A stretch of DNA of 5,907 nucleotides, taken from contig JAGNTI010000088.1 of NCBI GenBank assembly GCA_017987615.1, positions 1 to 5,907 of the forward strand, written 5' to 3'. The translations under genes and the position numbers were made by a program. Position 1 is the first letter of the stretch; each line of letters opens with the position of its first letter. Of this stretch, positions 1 through 5,907 are shown piece after piece. The notes beneath the pieces are model-generated. The model was given only the letters and a program-made list of their open reading frames with translations. It was not told where the DNA came from and did not search any database. Origin of the DNA: Sediminibacterium sp. (GTDB lineage: Bacteria; Bacteroidota; Bacteroidia; Chitinophagales; Chitinophagaceae).

Positions 1-11
1 GGTGTACTCAT
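1..11 (-). CDS. Possible 5' end of a leftward gene, cut by the window edge
   Basis: An ATG on the minus strand at 11-9 opens a frame reading Met-Ser-Thr before the window ends. In the same frame an upstream stop (TAG, 20-18) lies three codons before it, so a gene in this frame would have to start here. The support is positional: a perfect Bacteroidota -7 element lies 9 bases upstream on the same strand. Three codons cannot identify a product. The call rests on the promoter-plus-ATG arrangement and could be chance. Confidence 0.3.
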
Positions 12-20
12 AATAGGCTA

Positions 21-51
21 CAAAAGTACAAAAGAAGCGCCGTTCCCTAAA
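21..51 (-). promoter_or_regulatory. Candidate Bacteroidota promoter for the leftward gene at the left edge
   Basis: On the minus strand, TACTTTTG (28-21) matches the Bacteroidota -7 consensus TAnnTTTG at every specified position. TTTA (51-48) lies 19 bases upstream, where the -33 TTTG is expected, with one mismatch. The predicted transcript would start only a few bases before the ATG at 11, giving a very short leader. Element match and spacing are read from the sequence; activity is inferred. Confidence 0.45.
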
Positions 52-101
52 GCCTTTTTGAAACTGCTTGTGTATACTGGTTGAAATTGCTAAATTGCCG
101 C

Positions 102-1010
102 ATGATCAAAATTCCACCCTACCTTAAAAAGGGCGACACCATTGGCCTAGTATGCCCATCAGGCACCCTTCCGGCAAAAAAAGCAGCTACTTGTATTAGT
201 ACTTTAGAGGCCTGGGGTTACAAAGTAAAAATTGGCAAAACCCTTGGAACGCAGCATCATTATTTTTCAGCCACTGACGAGGAGCGTGCCGCAGATTTAC
301 AGGAAATGCTCGATGATAAAAACGTGCAGGCGGTTTTGTGTGCAAGAGGCGGGTATGGTATGAGCCGAATTATTGATTTACTCGATTTTAAAAACTTTAA
401 AAAGCATCCTAAATGGGTGATAGGCTTTAGCGATATCACACTATTACACAATCATTTTACCCAGGTATTAAAAACAGCGTCGCTGCATGCACCCATGGCA
501 GGGGCTTTTAATAATGGTCAGTCAAATAATGAGTGGGTACTTTCTTTAAAACATGCACTCCAGGGTAAAAAAGCAAACTATAAAGTAGGGGTACACGCAC
601 TTAATAGAAGCGGAACTGCCTCCGGAAAATTAGTGGGTGGTAATTTAACACTCGTGGCACATGCTACTGGATCAGTATCTGGTTTGCAAACAAAAAATGC
701 CATTTTATTTTTAGAAGATATTGGTGAATACAAATACAATATTGACCGGATGATGATTCAACTAAAAAGAAGTGGTATGCTTACAAACCTTGCTGGGCTT
801 GTTGTTGGCGGCTTTACACAAACTAAAGATTCGGACCCTGCATTTGGCGCAACCGTATATGAAATTATCGAACATGCAGTAGCGGAATATAGTTATCCAG
901 TATGTTATGATTTTCCGGTAAGTCATGACAAAGAAAACTACGCACTAAAGCATGGCGCTAACTATACCTTACAAGTAACGGCAAAAAAAGTAAGTCTTCA
1001 AGAACTGTAA
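102..1010 (+). CDS. ldcA: LD-carboxypeptidase, peptidase family S66 (murein tetrapeptide carboxypeptidase)
   Basis: This is a 302-residue protein of the S66 family, whose members remove the terminal D-alanine from murein tetrapeptides by cleaving the L,D bond during peptidoglycan recycling. Visible hallmarks, numbered from the ATG at 102, are PPYLKKGDTIGLVCPSG near the N-terminus, ARGGYG (81-86), the nucleophile motif GFSDIT with Ser110, LEDIGE with the family's acidic residue (205-210), and FPVSH with the expected catalytic His275. The Ser-Glu-His triad therefore looks intact. There is no signal peptide, which fits a cytoplasmic enzyme, and the length is normal. An in-frame TTG at 81 would add seven residues; I prefer the ATG because family members usually begin just before the PPxLxxGD segment. 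It converges on kup with a 4-base gap. Substrate specificity within S66 (recycling enzyme or microcin-immunity type) is inferred. Confidence 0.93.
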   Translation: MIKIPPYLKKGDTIGLVCPSGTLPAKKAATCISTLEAWGYKVKIGKTLGTQHHYFSATDEERAADLQEMLDDKNVQAVLCARGGYGMSRIIDLLDFKNFKKHPKWVIGFSDITLLHNHFTQVLKTASLHAPMAGAFNNGQSNNEWVLSLKHALQGKKANYKVGVHALNRSGTASGKLVGGNLTLVAHATGSVSGLQTKNAILFLEDIGEYKYNIDRMMIQLKRSGMLTNLAGLVVGGFTQTKDSDPAFGATVYEIIEHAVAEYSYPVCYDFPVSHDKENYALKHGANYTLQVTAKKVSLQEL

Positions 1011-1026
1011 TGGCTTATGCTATTAC
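1007..1026. terminator. Small hairpin spanning both convergent stop codons, weak terminator candidate
   Basis: Bases 1007-1014 (GTAATGGC) can pair with 1019-1026 (GCTATTAC) around a 4-base TTAT loop. The eight pairs include one G-U wobble in the rightward transcript. In the leftward transcript that wobble becomes a C-A mismatch, so the structure favours ldcA RNA. It covers the end of the ldcA stop codon and the kup stop codon, which is where a shared terminator would sit. Neither strand has a T-tract after it, so it is not a classical intrinsic terminator. Confidence 0.3.
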
Positions 1027-3021
1027 GTCCTCTTCGTCTTCTTCATTTCCTTCAAAATAAACGCGCTTTAAATTTAAATTCGCAACAGGCGCAACAATGA
1101 GCGGGAATTTTTCGACGGTTACATTGCTTGGATCCAGACCAAAGCCACGCTCTTCGCCAAGGCTAATTTCTTTAAGCCAGAAATAAAGTTTCATGATCAC
1201 TCTTTCCACAATAGGCAAATCATTGTCTTGACTTAAGTATTTTTCAAGAACAATAAATTGGAAATCACCCACCACATTGTTTTTTTCTAGACTCTCGTAA
1301 CGGCTGGTAATATTCACTTCTTTGTTGGTTACCAGATCTTCCACCACTTTTCTAAACATGAGGTTAATGCGCTGTTCCATTCTAAAACCAAGTCTAAATT
1401 CGACCCTAATAATATCGTTAGGAATGATATGCTCTACCGAGTATTCACAAGTATAAGGTTCATCAATAACGTCAACGTGTACAAACCAATAAATATCGGC
1501 GCGTTTTGGCTTCTTATTTAAAATTGAATAGATGATTTTGTGCTCAATTTCGTTATGGTTATTGGCACTGGTCATGTACACCAAATGCGTTGCATATTTA
1601 GGAATGCTTTTGTCGTTGCTTAACTCCTGGATCATTGGAATATAATCCTCGAGGTGAACAAACTCCACATATCTATTTTTAATTTTTCGACTTCTAAACC
1701 ATACATACATCACAGCAAATAGTGCACCACCTACAATAAGTGTAACGTAACCACCATGCATGAATTTTTCTAGGTTGGCAATTAAAAATGATGTTTCAAT
1801 AAGTAAATAAACGGCTAAGTATACATAAATCCAAACAGGTAGCGTTCGTTTGCTTACCAAAAAGTTAGCAAACAAAATAGAGGTACTAATCATGCAAAGC
1901 GTAATCGCTAAACCATAAGCAGCGCCCATGTTAGCCGATTTTTGAAAGTATAAAGTGATGCCCACACAGCCCACAAATAATAAAAGGCTAATACCCGGAA
2001 TATACAATTGTCCTTTTTCTTCGGTAGGATAATTGATTTTCATTTTAGGCCATAAATTAAGACGCATGGCTTCACTGATAAGTGTGAAAGATCCAGATAT
2101 GAGTGCCTGGCTCGCAATAATAGCCGCTGCAGTAGCAATGATGATACCTATTAGTTTAAACCACTGTGGCATGATGCCAATAAAAGGGTTAAAGCCGTCT
2201 GCCATAACAGCTGCTGGAATTATTTGACCCTTATACTGTGCAAGCAACCAAGCACCTTGGCCTAAGTAATTTATGATCAAACATGTTTTTACAAAAATCC
2301 AAGAGATACGAATATTGCCTTTACCGCAGTGGCCTAAATCACTATAAAGTGCTTCAGCTCCTGTGGTACATAAAAACACTGCACCAAGTAGCCAAAAACC
2401 TTTGGGATAGGTAGCTAACAGTTTAACGGCGTAATAAGGGTTTAATGCTTTAAATACACTTAGTTCGTCTACAATATGCGAAAGTCCTAAAATGGCAATC
2501 ATACCAAACCATACCATCATAATGGGGCCAAAAAATTTCCCAATAGATGCCGTACCAAATTGTTGTACAAAAAATAGTAAACTAATAATGGCAATAACAA
2601 TCGTTACAATGGTTTGCTGTGTAATATCATGAAATGCAGGAATTTGTCTTAACCCTTCAATAGCTGAAGTAACGGTAATAGGTGGTGTGATAATTCCATC
2701 GGCAAGAAGGGCAGCACCGCCAATCATGGCCGGAATTACAAGCCACTTTTTACGTCTTCTTACAAGTGCATACAAACTAAAAATACCGCCTTCACCTTTG
2801 TTGTCGGCTTTTAAAGTGAGTATCACATATTTGAAAGTTGTTTGGAGCGTTAGCGTCCATATGATACAAGACAAAGAGCCAATAATAAGCAAATCGCTTA
2901 TTTCTCTACCTGTAATGATTTCGTTTAAAACGTAAAGGGGAGAGGTTCCAATGTCTCCGTAAATGATACCTAGTGCAATGATGAGTCCTGCAGAAGTGAC
3001 CTTGTTAAGATTCTTGCTCAC
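1015..3021 (-). CDS. kup: KUP-family low-affinity potassium transporter
   Basis: This 668-residue inner-membrane protein imports K+, in this family generally by proton symport. Family signatures are clear: GIIYGDIGTSPLY (18-30) in the first membrane segment, DNKGEGGIF (73-81), ADGIITPPITVTSAIEGL (107-124) and TGAEALYSDLGHCG (220-233). About twelve hydrophobic segments occupy roughly residues 11-442, followed by a cytoplasmic domain of about 225 residues ending in an acidic tail (EGNEEDEED). The start is GTG: the frame upstream has a TGA stop seven codons earlier and no ATG between. E. coli Kup has 622 residues, so the length is slightly above that. It converges with ldcA and diverges from the secreted-protein gene, so it is probably transcribed alone. 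I see no frameshift or missing motif. In some bacteria KUP C-terminal domains bind c-di-AMP; nothing in the sequence alone shows that here. Confidence 0.96.
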   Translation of the reverse strand: MSKNLNKVTSAGLIIALGIIYGDIGTSPLYVLNEIITGREISDLLIIGSLSCIIWTLTLQTTFKYVILTLKADNKGEGGIFSLYALVRRRKKWLVIPAMIGGAALLADGIITPPITVTSAIEGLRQIPAFHDITQQTIVTIVIAIISLLFFVQQFGTASIGKFFGPIMMVWFGMIAILGLSHIVDELSVFKALNPYYAVKLLATYPKGFWLLGAVFLCTTGAEALYSDLGHCGKGNIRISWIFVKTCLIINYLGQGAWLLAQYKGQIIPAAVMADGFNPFIGIMPQWFKLIGIIIATAAAIIASQALISGSFTLISEAMRLNLWPKMKINYPTEEKGQLYIPGISLLLFVGCVGITLYFQKSANMGAAYGLAITLCMISTSILFANFLVSKRTLPVWIYVYLAVYLLIETSFLIANLEKFMHGGYVTLIVGGALFAVMYVWFRSRKIKNRYVEFVHLEDYIPMIQELSNDKSIPKYATHLVYMTSANNHNEIEHKIIYSILNKKPKRADIYWFVHVDVIDEPYTCEYSVEHIIPNDIIRVEFRLGFRMEQRINLMFRKVVEDLVTNKEVNITSRYESLEKNNVVGDFQFIVLEKYLSQDNDLPIVERVIMKLYFWLKEISLGEERGFGLDPSNVTVEKFPLIVAPVANLNLKRVYFEGNEEDEEDVIA

Positions 3022-3042
3022 GTATATGATGTTTGTGCTTCA

Positions 3043-3050
3043 CAAATGTA
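3043..3050 (-). promoter_or_regulatory. Bacteroidota -7 promoter element for kup
   Basis: On the minus strand, TACATTTG matches the TAnnTTTG consensus at all specified positions and lies 21 bases before the kup GTG codon. No good -33 TTTG is found at the usual 17-23 base spacing. The closest is TTTA at 3077-3074, 23 bases upstream, which overlaps one arm of the inverted repeat. The leader has no purine-rich ribosome binding site, as is common in this phylum. Confidence 0.55.
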
Positions 3051-3074
3051 TAGTAAAAAACAAGTTCGGGTTCT

Positions 3075-3106
3075 AAATAAATAGGGATATACCTTAAGAT
3101 TTATTT
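3075..3106. repeat. AT-rich inverted repeat between divergent promoters
   Basis: AAATAAAT (3075-3082) and ATTTATTT (3099-3106) form a perfect 8-base inverted repeat. An inner AGG/CCT pair (3083-3085 and 3092-3094) can extend the stem to eleven pairs, with a four-base bulge (TAAG) and a six-base loop. It lies roughly midway between the outward-facing -7 elements of kup and the secreted-protein gene, where a shared operator could sit. Its AT-only arms make chance occurrence plausible in DNA of this composition. Confidence 0.35.
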
Positions 3107-3141
3107 CACCTTTTGGTAAGGCAGTTCTTGTGAAAGGGGCT

Positions 3142-3149
3142 TAACTTTG
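3142..3149 (+). promoter_or_regulatory. Bacteroidota -7 promoter element for the secreted-protein gene
   Basis: TAACTTTG matches TAnnTTTG at every specified position and ends 20 bases before the ATG at 3170. The -33 side is poor: TTG at 3128-3130 is too close (11 bases) and TTTG at 3112-3115 is too far (26 bases). The 20-base leader has no strong Shine-Dalgarno sequence, only a weak GGGA at 3151-3154. Confidence 0.5.
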
Positions 3150-3169
3150 AGGGACTAAAGCTTTTTGGT

Positions 3170-4711
3170 ATGAAAAAGTCATTTTTACTCCTTTTTTTGC
3201 TCGTTAACCTGCTGCCTTTTGCCTTAAAAGCACAGCAAATTACCTATTCAGAACCTGACAAAGACGATCCTCGTTCTTATAGTTTTGAAGTGCTTGGTAA
3301 AATAGGGGGTAAGATATTGGTCTATAAAAATTATAGAGAAAGTCATACGCTTTCGGTGTTTGACCCAGAAATGAAGCTGTTGGGCAAGCAACAACTTAAT
3401 ATGCCGGATAGGCTCATGCAAACGGACTTTTTAGCCTACGCCAATCACTTTTACATGCTCTATCAGTTTCAAAGAAAAAACACCGTGTATTGCATGGTGG
3501 TAAAAATGGATAGCGATGGTAATTTATTATCGGAACCTATCGGGCTTGATAGCACCCTAGATGCTTCTTCTATTGGTTCAAATAGATTGTACTCTTTGGT
3601 GGTGAGTGAAGACAAGAAAAAAATCATGATTTTTAAAATCAATAGTCATAATGAAAAATCGCACGTATTAACGACTTGTTTATTTGATCAGAATTTTTCT
3701 CTGATTAGAAAATCGAGTATCGCATTGCCCATGCCGCAGCGTAATGATTTTTTAGCAGAATTTGCACTTGACAATGATGGCGATTTAATTTGTGTAAGAG
3801 CGAGTGGTACTTCTCAAAACGACAATATCAACAAGGTTTCACTGATTACTAAAAAAGCAAATTACGACGAAGCGCATATTTCTGATTTAGCCGTTAAGGG
3901 CATTTATTTAGACGATATTCATATTAAAGTTGACAACTTAAATAAGCATTATTTAATCACTTCTTTTTTTGGTAAACAACGTCGCGGAAATGTAGAAGGC
4001 ATCTATTTTACCTTGTGGGACAAAGCTTTGGACAAAGAGTTGTTAAATGCTTCTACCTATTTTTCGGAAGAATTTAAAGAAGATGCAAAGGGCCAAAATG
4101 GCACAAAAGCTGCCTTCAATGATTATTTTTTAAAAAATATTATTGTAAGACGGGATGGTGGATTTATGATGATTTCAGAATCTGTTTTTACTTCTTCAAA
4201 AGGAAGCACGCTTAATAGATGGGATTATTTATATGGCTCTCAATTTTGGTCTCCCATGGATTATTATTCTTGGAACAGTCCGATGGCCCTTGGAGGTATG
4301 GGGTATAATCCTTGGGGGCGTAACAACTCTTTTTTTAACAACAACAATCAGGTTAGATATTACGCAGAAAATATCGCTGTCATTTCTTTTGATGCAAAAG
4401 GTAATATGGAGTGGAGTAATATGATTCGTAAAAATCAATACGACGATAATTCGGAAAATTTCATTGGTTTTTCGATGTTAAATTCTGGCGATCAGCTCAA
4501 TTTTATTTTTAACATGCAAGAGAAAAATCAAAACGTGTTAACCAATCAGGCCATCTCGCCTGATGGCAGAATTAACAGGAATCCTAGCTTTAAAAATGTA
4601 GATCGTGGTCATGAGTTTATGCCAAGGCTTGCTAAGCAAGTAGGACTTAGACAAATTATTGTGCCGTGTATGTATAGGGGCTATACTTGTTTTGCTAAAA
4701 TTGATTATTAG
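3170..4711 (+). CDS. Secreted or periplasmic protein of unknown function, 513 residues
   Basis: I do not recognise a characterised family. The N-terminus is a typical Sec signal peptide: two lysines, a leucine/phenylalanine-rich core, and a likely cut after Ala21 in LKA-QQ, a Bacteroidota-style site. There is no lipobox cysteine, so it is probably soluble or loosely envelope-associated rather than a lipoprotein. The mature part has many short alternating beta-like stretches and recurrent Asp/Gly turns followed by hydrophobic strands, such as DSDGNLL, LDNDGDLICV, RRDGGFMMIS and FDAKGNMEWS. These suggest a beta-propeller-like fold, an inference from pattern only. Residues about 351-396 form a segment rich in Trp, Tyr, Gly, Pro and Asn, with WSPMDYYSWNSP and later FFNNNN. 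I see no catalytic motif, C-terminal sorting domain or membrane anchor. It diverges from kup and lies 26 bases before the membrane-protein gene. Confidence 0.88.
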   Translation: MKKSFLLLFLLVNLLPFALKAQQITYSEPDKDDPRSYSFEVLGKIGGKILVYKNYRESHTLSVFDPEMKLLGKQQLNMPDRLMQTDFLAYANHFYMLYQFQRKNTVYCMVVKMDSDGNLLSEPIGLDSTLDASSIGSNRLYSLVVSEDKKKIMIFKINSHNEKSHVLTTCLFDQNFSLIRKSSIALPMPQRNDFLAEFALDNDGDLICVRASGTSQNDNINKVSLITKKANYDEAHISDLAVKGIYLDDIHIKVDNLNKHYLITSFFGKQRRGNVEGIYFTLWDKALDKELLNASTYFSEEFKEDAKGQNGTKAAFNDYFLKNIIVRRDGGFMMISESVFTSSKGSTLNRWDYLYGSQFWSPMDYYSWNSPMALGGMGYNPWGRNNSFFNNNNQVRYYAENIAVISFDAKGNMEWSNMIRKNQYDDNSENFIGFSMLNSGDQLNFIFNMQEKNQNVLTNQAISPDGRINRNPSFKNVDRGHEFMPRLAKQVGLRQIIVPCMYRGYTCFAKIDY

Positions 4712-4721
4712 TTTACTTTTA
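4691..4721 (+). promoter_or_regulatory. Candidate promoter before the DUF6427-like gene
   Basis: TTTG (4691-4694), inside the last codons of the upstream gene, is followed after exactly 19 bases by TACTTTTA (4714-4721). This matches the Bacteroidota -33/-7 pattern except for the final base of the -7 element (A instead of G). It ends 16 bases before the ATG at 4738. It could give the membrane-protein gene its own transcript despite the short gap to the preceding gene. Activity is inferred. Confidence 0.35.
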
Positions 4722-4737
4722 GACCGAAACATAGTCC

Positions 4738-5727
4738 ATGGTTTTTTTATTTAGAGATAGATCTGTTGTAAATATTTTACTCGTGCTTTTATTAAGCGTG
4801 GGGGTGCACTTGCACCCTGGGGCGCAAGCACTCCAGCCAACTGTTGCGGCTGGGCAGCAAAATGGACTGTTTTCCTATGTACTTGCTAACTACATTTATA
4901 CCTTACCTCTAGCTGTACAGGTTATTCTTTTTCATGCTTTGATACTTACACAAGCGTTGCGTCTTAATATGGTGATGCAGGATTTGCGCATGTTTTCTAG
5001 TGTCAATTATGTGCCTGCCATGACCTATGTGTTGCTTTCGGGGCTTTTGATGCGCTCCGATATGATTACAGAAACGCTGGTTAGTAACTCACTCACACTC
5101 TGGATATTTATAAAGCTGAGTAGACTTTATAACAATCCGGAGCCCAAAACGCTTTTATTTAATATTGGCATAATTGCGGGTGTTTCCATTTTGCTTTTTC
5201 ATCCCACGGCTATTTTAATTGTGGTAGTACTGTTTGCCCTGGCTGTGGTAAGGCCTTTTAGAATTGCCGAGTGGCTGGTATTACTTATGGGTATATTGTT
5301 ACCCTATTATTTTGTTTTTGTATTTCTTTATTTAAACAATCAGTTCTCGTTGGCAGGCACTTATTTACCCAATGTTTCGTTTGGGTCGCCACTAAAGGGT
5401 CTCGAAAAAACATACCTTATTAACCTTGGATTTATACTGTTTGCCACACTAGTTGGCCTTTATCAATTACAACAACACGTGGGTAGGCTTGTGATACAAA
5501 TTCGCAAAAACTGGGGTGTTATTATGGTGCTTCTTTTCATGTTGGTTGTAAGTCCCTTTATATTTAGCAGTTTAGGTGCTCAAGTGCTGCTCATGGGTCT
5601 GATTCCGCTATCTGCAACCATTTCTAATGGATATAGCAACCCAAAGTCCCTTTTGACGCCTAATCTCCTGTTTTGGACGGCTTTGGGGCTTATAATTATC
5701 AACAACTGGCATTTGGTGAAAATTTAG
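4738..5727 (+). CDS. Polytopic membrane protein, probably DUF6427 family
   Basis: This 329-residue hydrophobic protein has about ten likely membrane segments, including residues about 10-25, 52-72, 91-104, 138-170 (probably two), 176-198, 226-245, a pair in the 255-292 region, and 308-323. It starts MVFLFRDRSVVNILL, a short basic N-terminus leading straight into a hydrophobic segment. The signature-like stretch RPFRIAEW (172-179), followed by LLPYYF (187-192), resembles what I recall of the Bacteroidota-restricted DUF6427 family, whose function is unknown. That assignment is from memory of sequence style, not a search. No catalytic motif is visible. It follows the secreted-protein gene by 26 bases on the same strand and precedes purQ, which has its own promoter. 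Such proteins are sometimes mislabelled as beta-carotene monooxygenase; nothing here supports that enzyme. Confidence 0.85.
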   Translation: MVFLFRDRSVVNILLVLLLSVGVHLHPGAQALQPTVAAGQQNGLFSYVLANYIYTLPLAVQVILFHALILTQALRLNMVMQDLRMFSSVNYVPAMTYVLLSGLLMRSDMITETLVSNSLTLWIFIKLSRLYNNPEPKTLLFNIGIIAGVSILLFHPTAILIVVVLFALAVVRPFRIAEWLVLLMGILLPYYFVFVFLYLNNQFSLAGTYLPNVSFGSPLKGLEKTYLINLGFILFATLVGLYQLQQHVGRLVIQIRKNWGVIMVLLFMLVVSPFIFSSLGAQVLLMGLIPLSATISNGYSNPKSLLTPNLLFWTALGLIIINNWHLVKI

Positions 5728-5730
5728 CCT

Positions 5731-5759
5731 TTTGCTTATCTTTTTGAGGGTTACCTTTG
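5731..5759 (+). promoter_or_regulatory. Bacteroidota promoter for purQ
   Basis: TTTG (5731-5734) and TACCTTTG (5752-5759) are separated by 17 bases. Both match the phylum's -33 and -7 consensus at all specified positions, and the spacing is at the short end of the known range. The -7 element ends 29 bases before the purQ ATG. This is the best promoter in the window, and it suggests purQ is transcribed independently of the membrane-protein gene, whose stop codon ends 3 bases before the -33 element. I see no purine-repressor-type operator in the leader. Confidence 0.65.
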
Positions 5760-5788
5760 CAGTATTCTATCAGATAATTATACATTTT

Positions 5789-5907
5789 ATGAAGTTTGGT
5801 GTGGTCGTTTTTCCAGGATCCAATTGTGACAGAGATATGCAAGACGCTTTGGCCCAAGATTTGGGTAAGGAAGTGATTATGTTATGGCATAAAGACAAAG
5901 ACCTTAG
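5789..5907 (+). CDS. purQ: Phosphoribosylformylglycinamidine synthase, glutaminase subunit PurQ (5' fragment)
   Basis: The first 39 codons are present and the gene runs off the right edge. The start MKFGVVVFPGSNCDRDM is the characteristic N-terminus of PurQ, the class I glutamine amidotransferase that supplies ammonia to PurL, with PurS, for the ATP-dependent conversion of FGAR to FGAM in purine biosynthesis. The following segment, through VIMLWHKDKDL, matches the second strand and helix region of the family. The glutaminase catalytic Cys and the His-Glu pair lie beyond the window and cannot be checked. The ATG is preceded by the AT-rich ATTATACATTTT without a Shine-Dalgarno sequence. A stand-alone PurQ starting at its own ATG implies the three-subunit PurS/PurQ/PurL arrangement rather than the single large PurL of some other Bacteroidota; the partner genes are not in this window. 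Confidence 0.95.
   Translation, partial: MKFGVVVFPGSNCDRDMQDALAQDLGKEVIMLWHKDKDL

Noticed and set aside
57..98. Promoter for ldcA (TTG at 68-70 with TAAATTGC at 91-98, or TATACT at 73-78)
   Set aside because: The first pair would start transcription at or after the ATG at 102 and has a poor -7 element. The second has no -33 partner at suitable spacing. I could not support an ldcA promoter.
81..101. TTG at 81 as an upstream start for the LD-carboxypeptidase
   Set aside because: It adds seven residues (MKLLNCR) not expected before the conserved PPYLKKGD segment. The ATG at 102 gives the usual family N-terminus.
260..451. Short antisense open frame inside ldcA
   Set aside because: It overlaps conserved, clearly coding S66 sequence, has no family resemblance and no promoter element, and is a shadow of the real frame.
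2033..2935. Two short rightward open frames (2033-2227 and 2687-2935) opposite kup
   Set aside because: Both lie over conserved KUP membrane segments. Their hydrophobic runs mirror the codons of the real gene.
3109..3121. CCTT/AAGG mini-hairpin in the divergent intergenic region
   Set aside because: Only four pairs with a five-base loop, which is expected by chance.
4229..4438. Overlapping open frames on both strands over the aromatic-rich segment of the secreted protein
   Set aside because: They arise from the unusual Trp/Tyr/Asn codon composition of the real frame, which continues uninterrupted through the segment.
4538..4732. Antisense open frame at the end of the secreted-protein gene
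   Set aside because: There is no recognisable protein, start context or promoter. It overlaps the in-frame C-terminus of a convincing gene.
1..5907. A new defence, mobile or CRISPR-like system
   Set aside because: Both strands were read for integrase, transposase, nuclease, toxin-antitoxin and direct-repeat signatures, and none was found. The genes are housekeeping or uncharacterised envelope proteins.

Overview
The window looks like ordinary chromosomal sequence from a member of the Bacteroidota, most likely of the Sphingobacteriia/Pedobacter type. Four observations support this. The DNA is AT-rich. Start codons lack clear Shine-Dalgarno sequences. Exact or near-exact copies of the Bacteroidota -7 promoter element (TAnnTTTG) sit a short distance upstream of most genes. 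One gene encodes a small stand-alone PurQ, and two others look like lineage-specific proteins of this phylum. The genus is an inference.

Layout from left to right. The first 11 bases may be the start of a leftward gene with its own promoter (tentative). A rightward gene for a cytoplasmic LD-carboxypeptidase of peptidase family S66 (102-1010) runs into a convergent leftward gene for a KUP-family potassium transporter (1015-3021). Only 4 bases separate the two stop codons, and a small hairpin spans both. A 148-base divergent intergenic region (3022-3169) holds outward-facing -7 elements for kup and for the next gene, with an AT-rich inverted repeat between them. Then come a secreted protein of unknown function (3170-4711) and, 26 bases later, a polytopic membrane protein resembling DUF6427 (4738-5727). 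Last is the 5' end of purQ (5789 to the window edge), with a clear promoter of its own.

Functionally this is mixed housekeeping content: murein-peptide recycling, potassium uptake, purine biosynthesis and two uncharacterised envelope proteins. The secreted protein and the membrane protein are codirectional and closely spaced, so they may be cotranscribed, although a candidate promoter lies between them. I see no mobile element, CRISPR array, tRNA, rRNA, phage gene or defence system, and no convincing new multi-gene system. The least explained parts are the 513-residue secreted protein and the membrane protein beside purQ.
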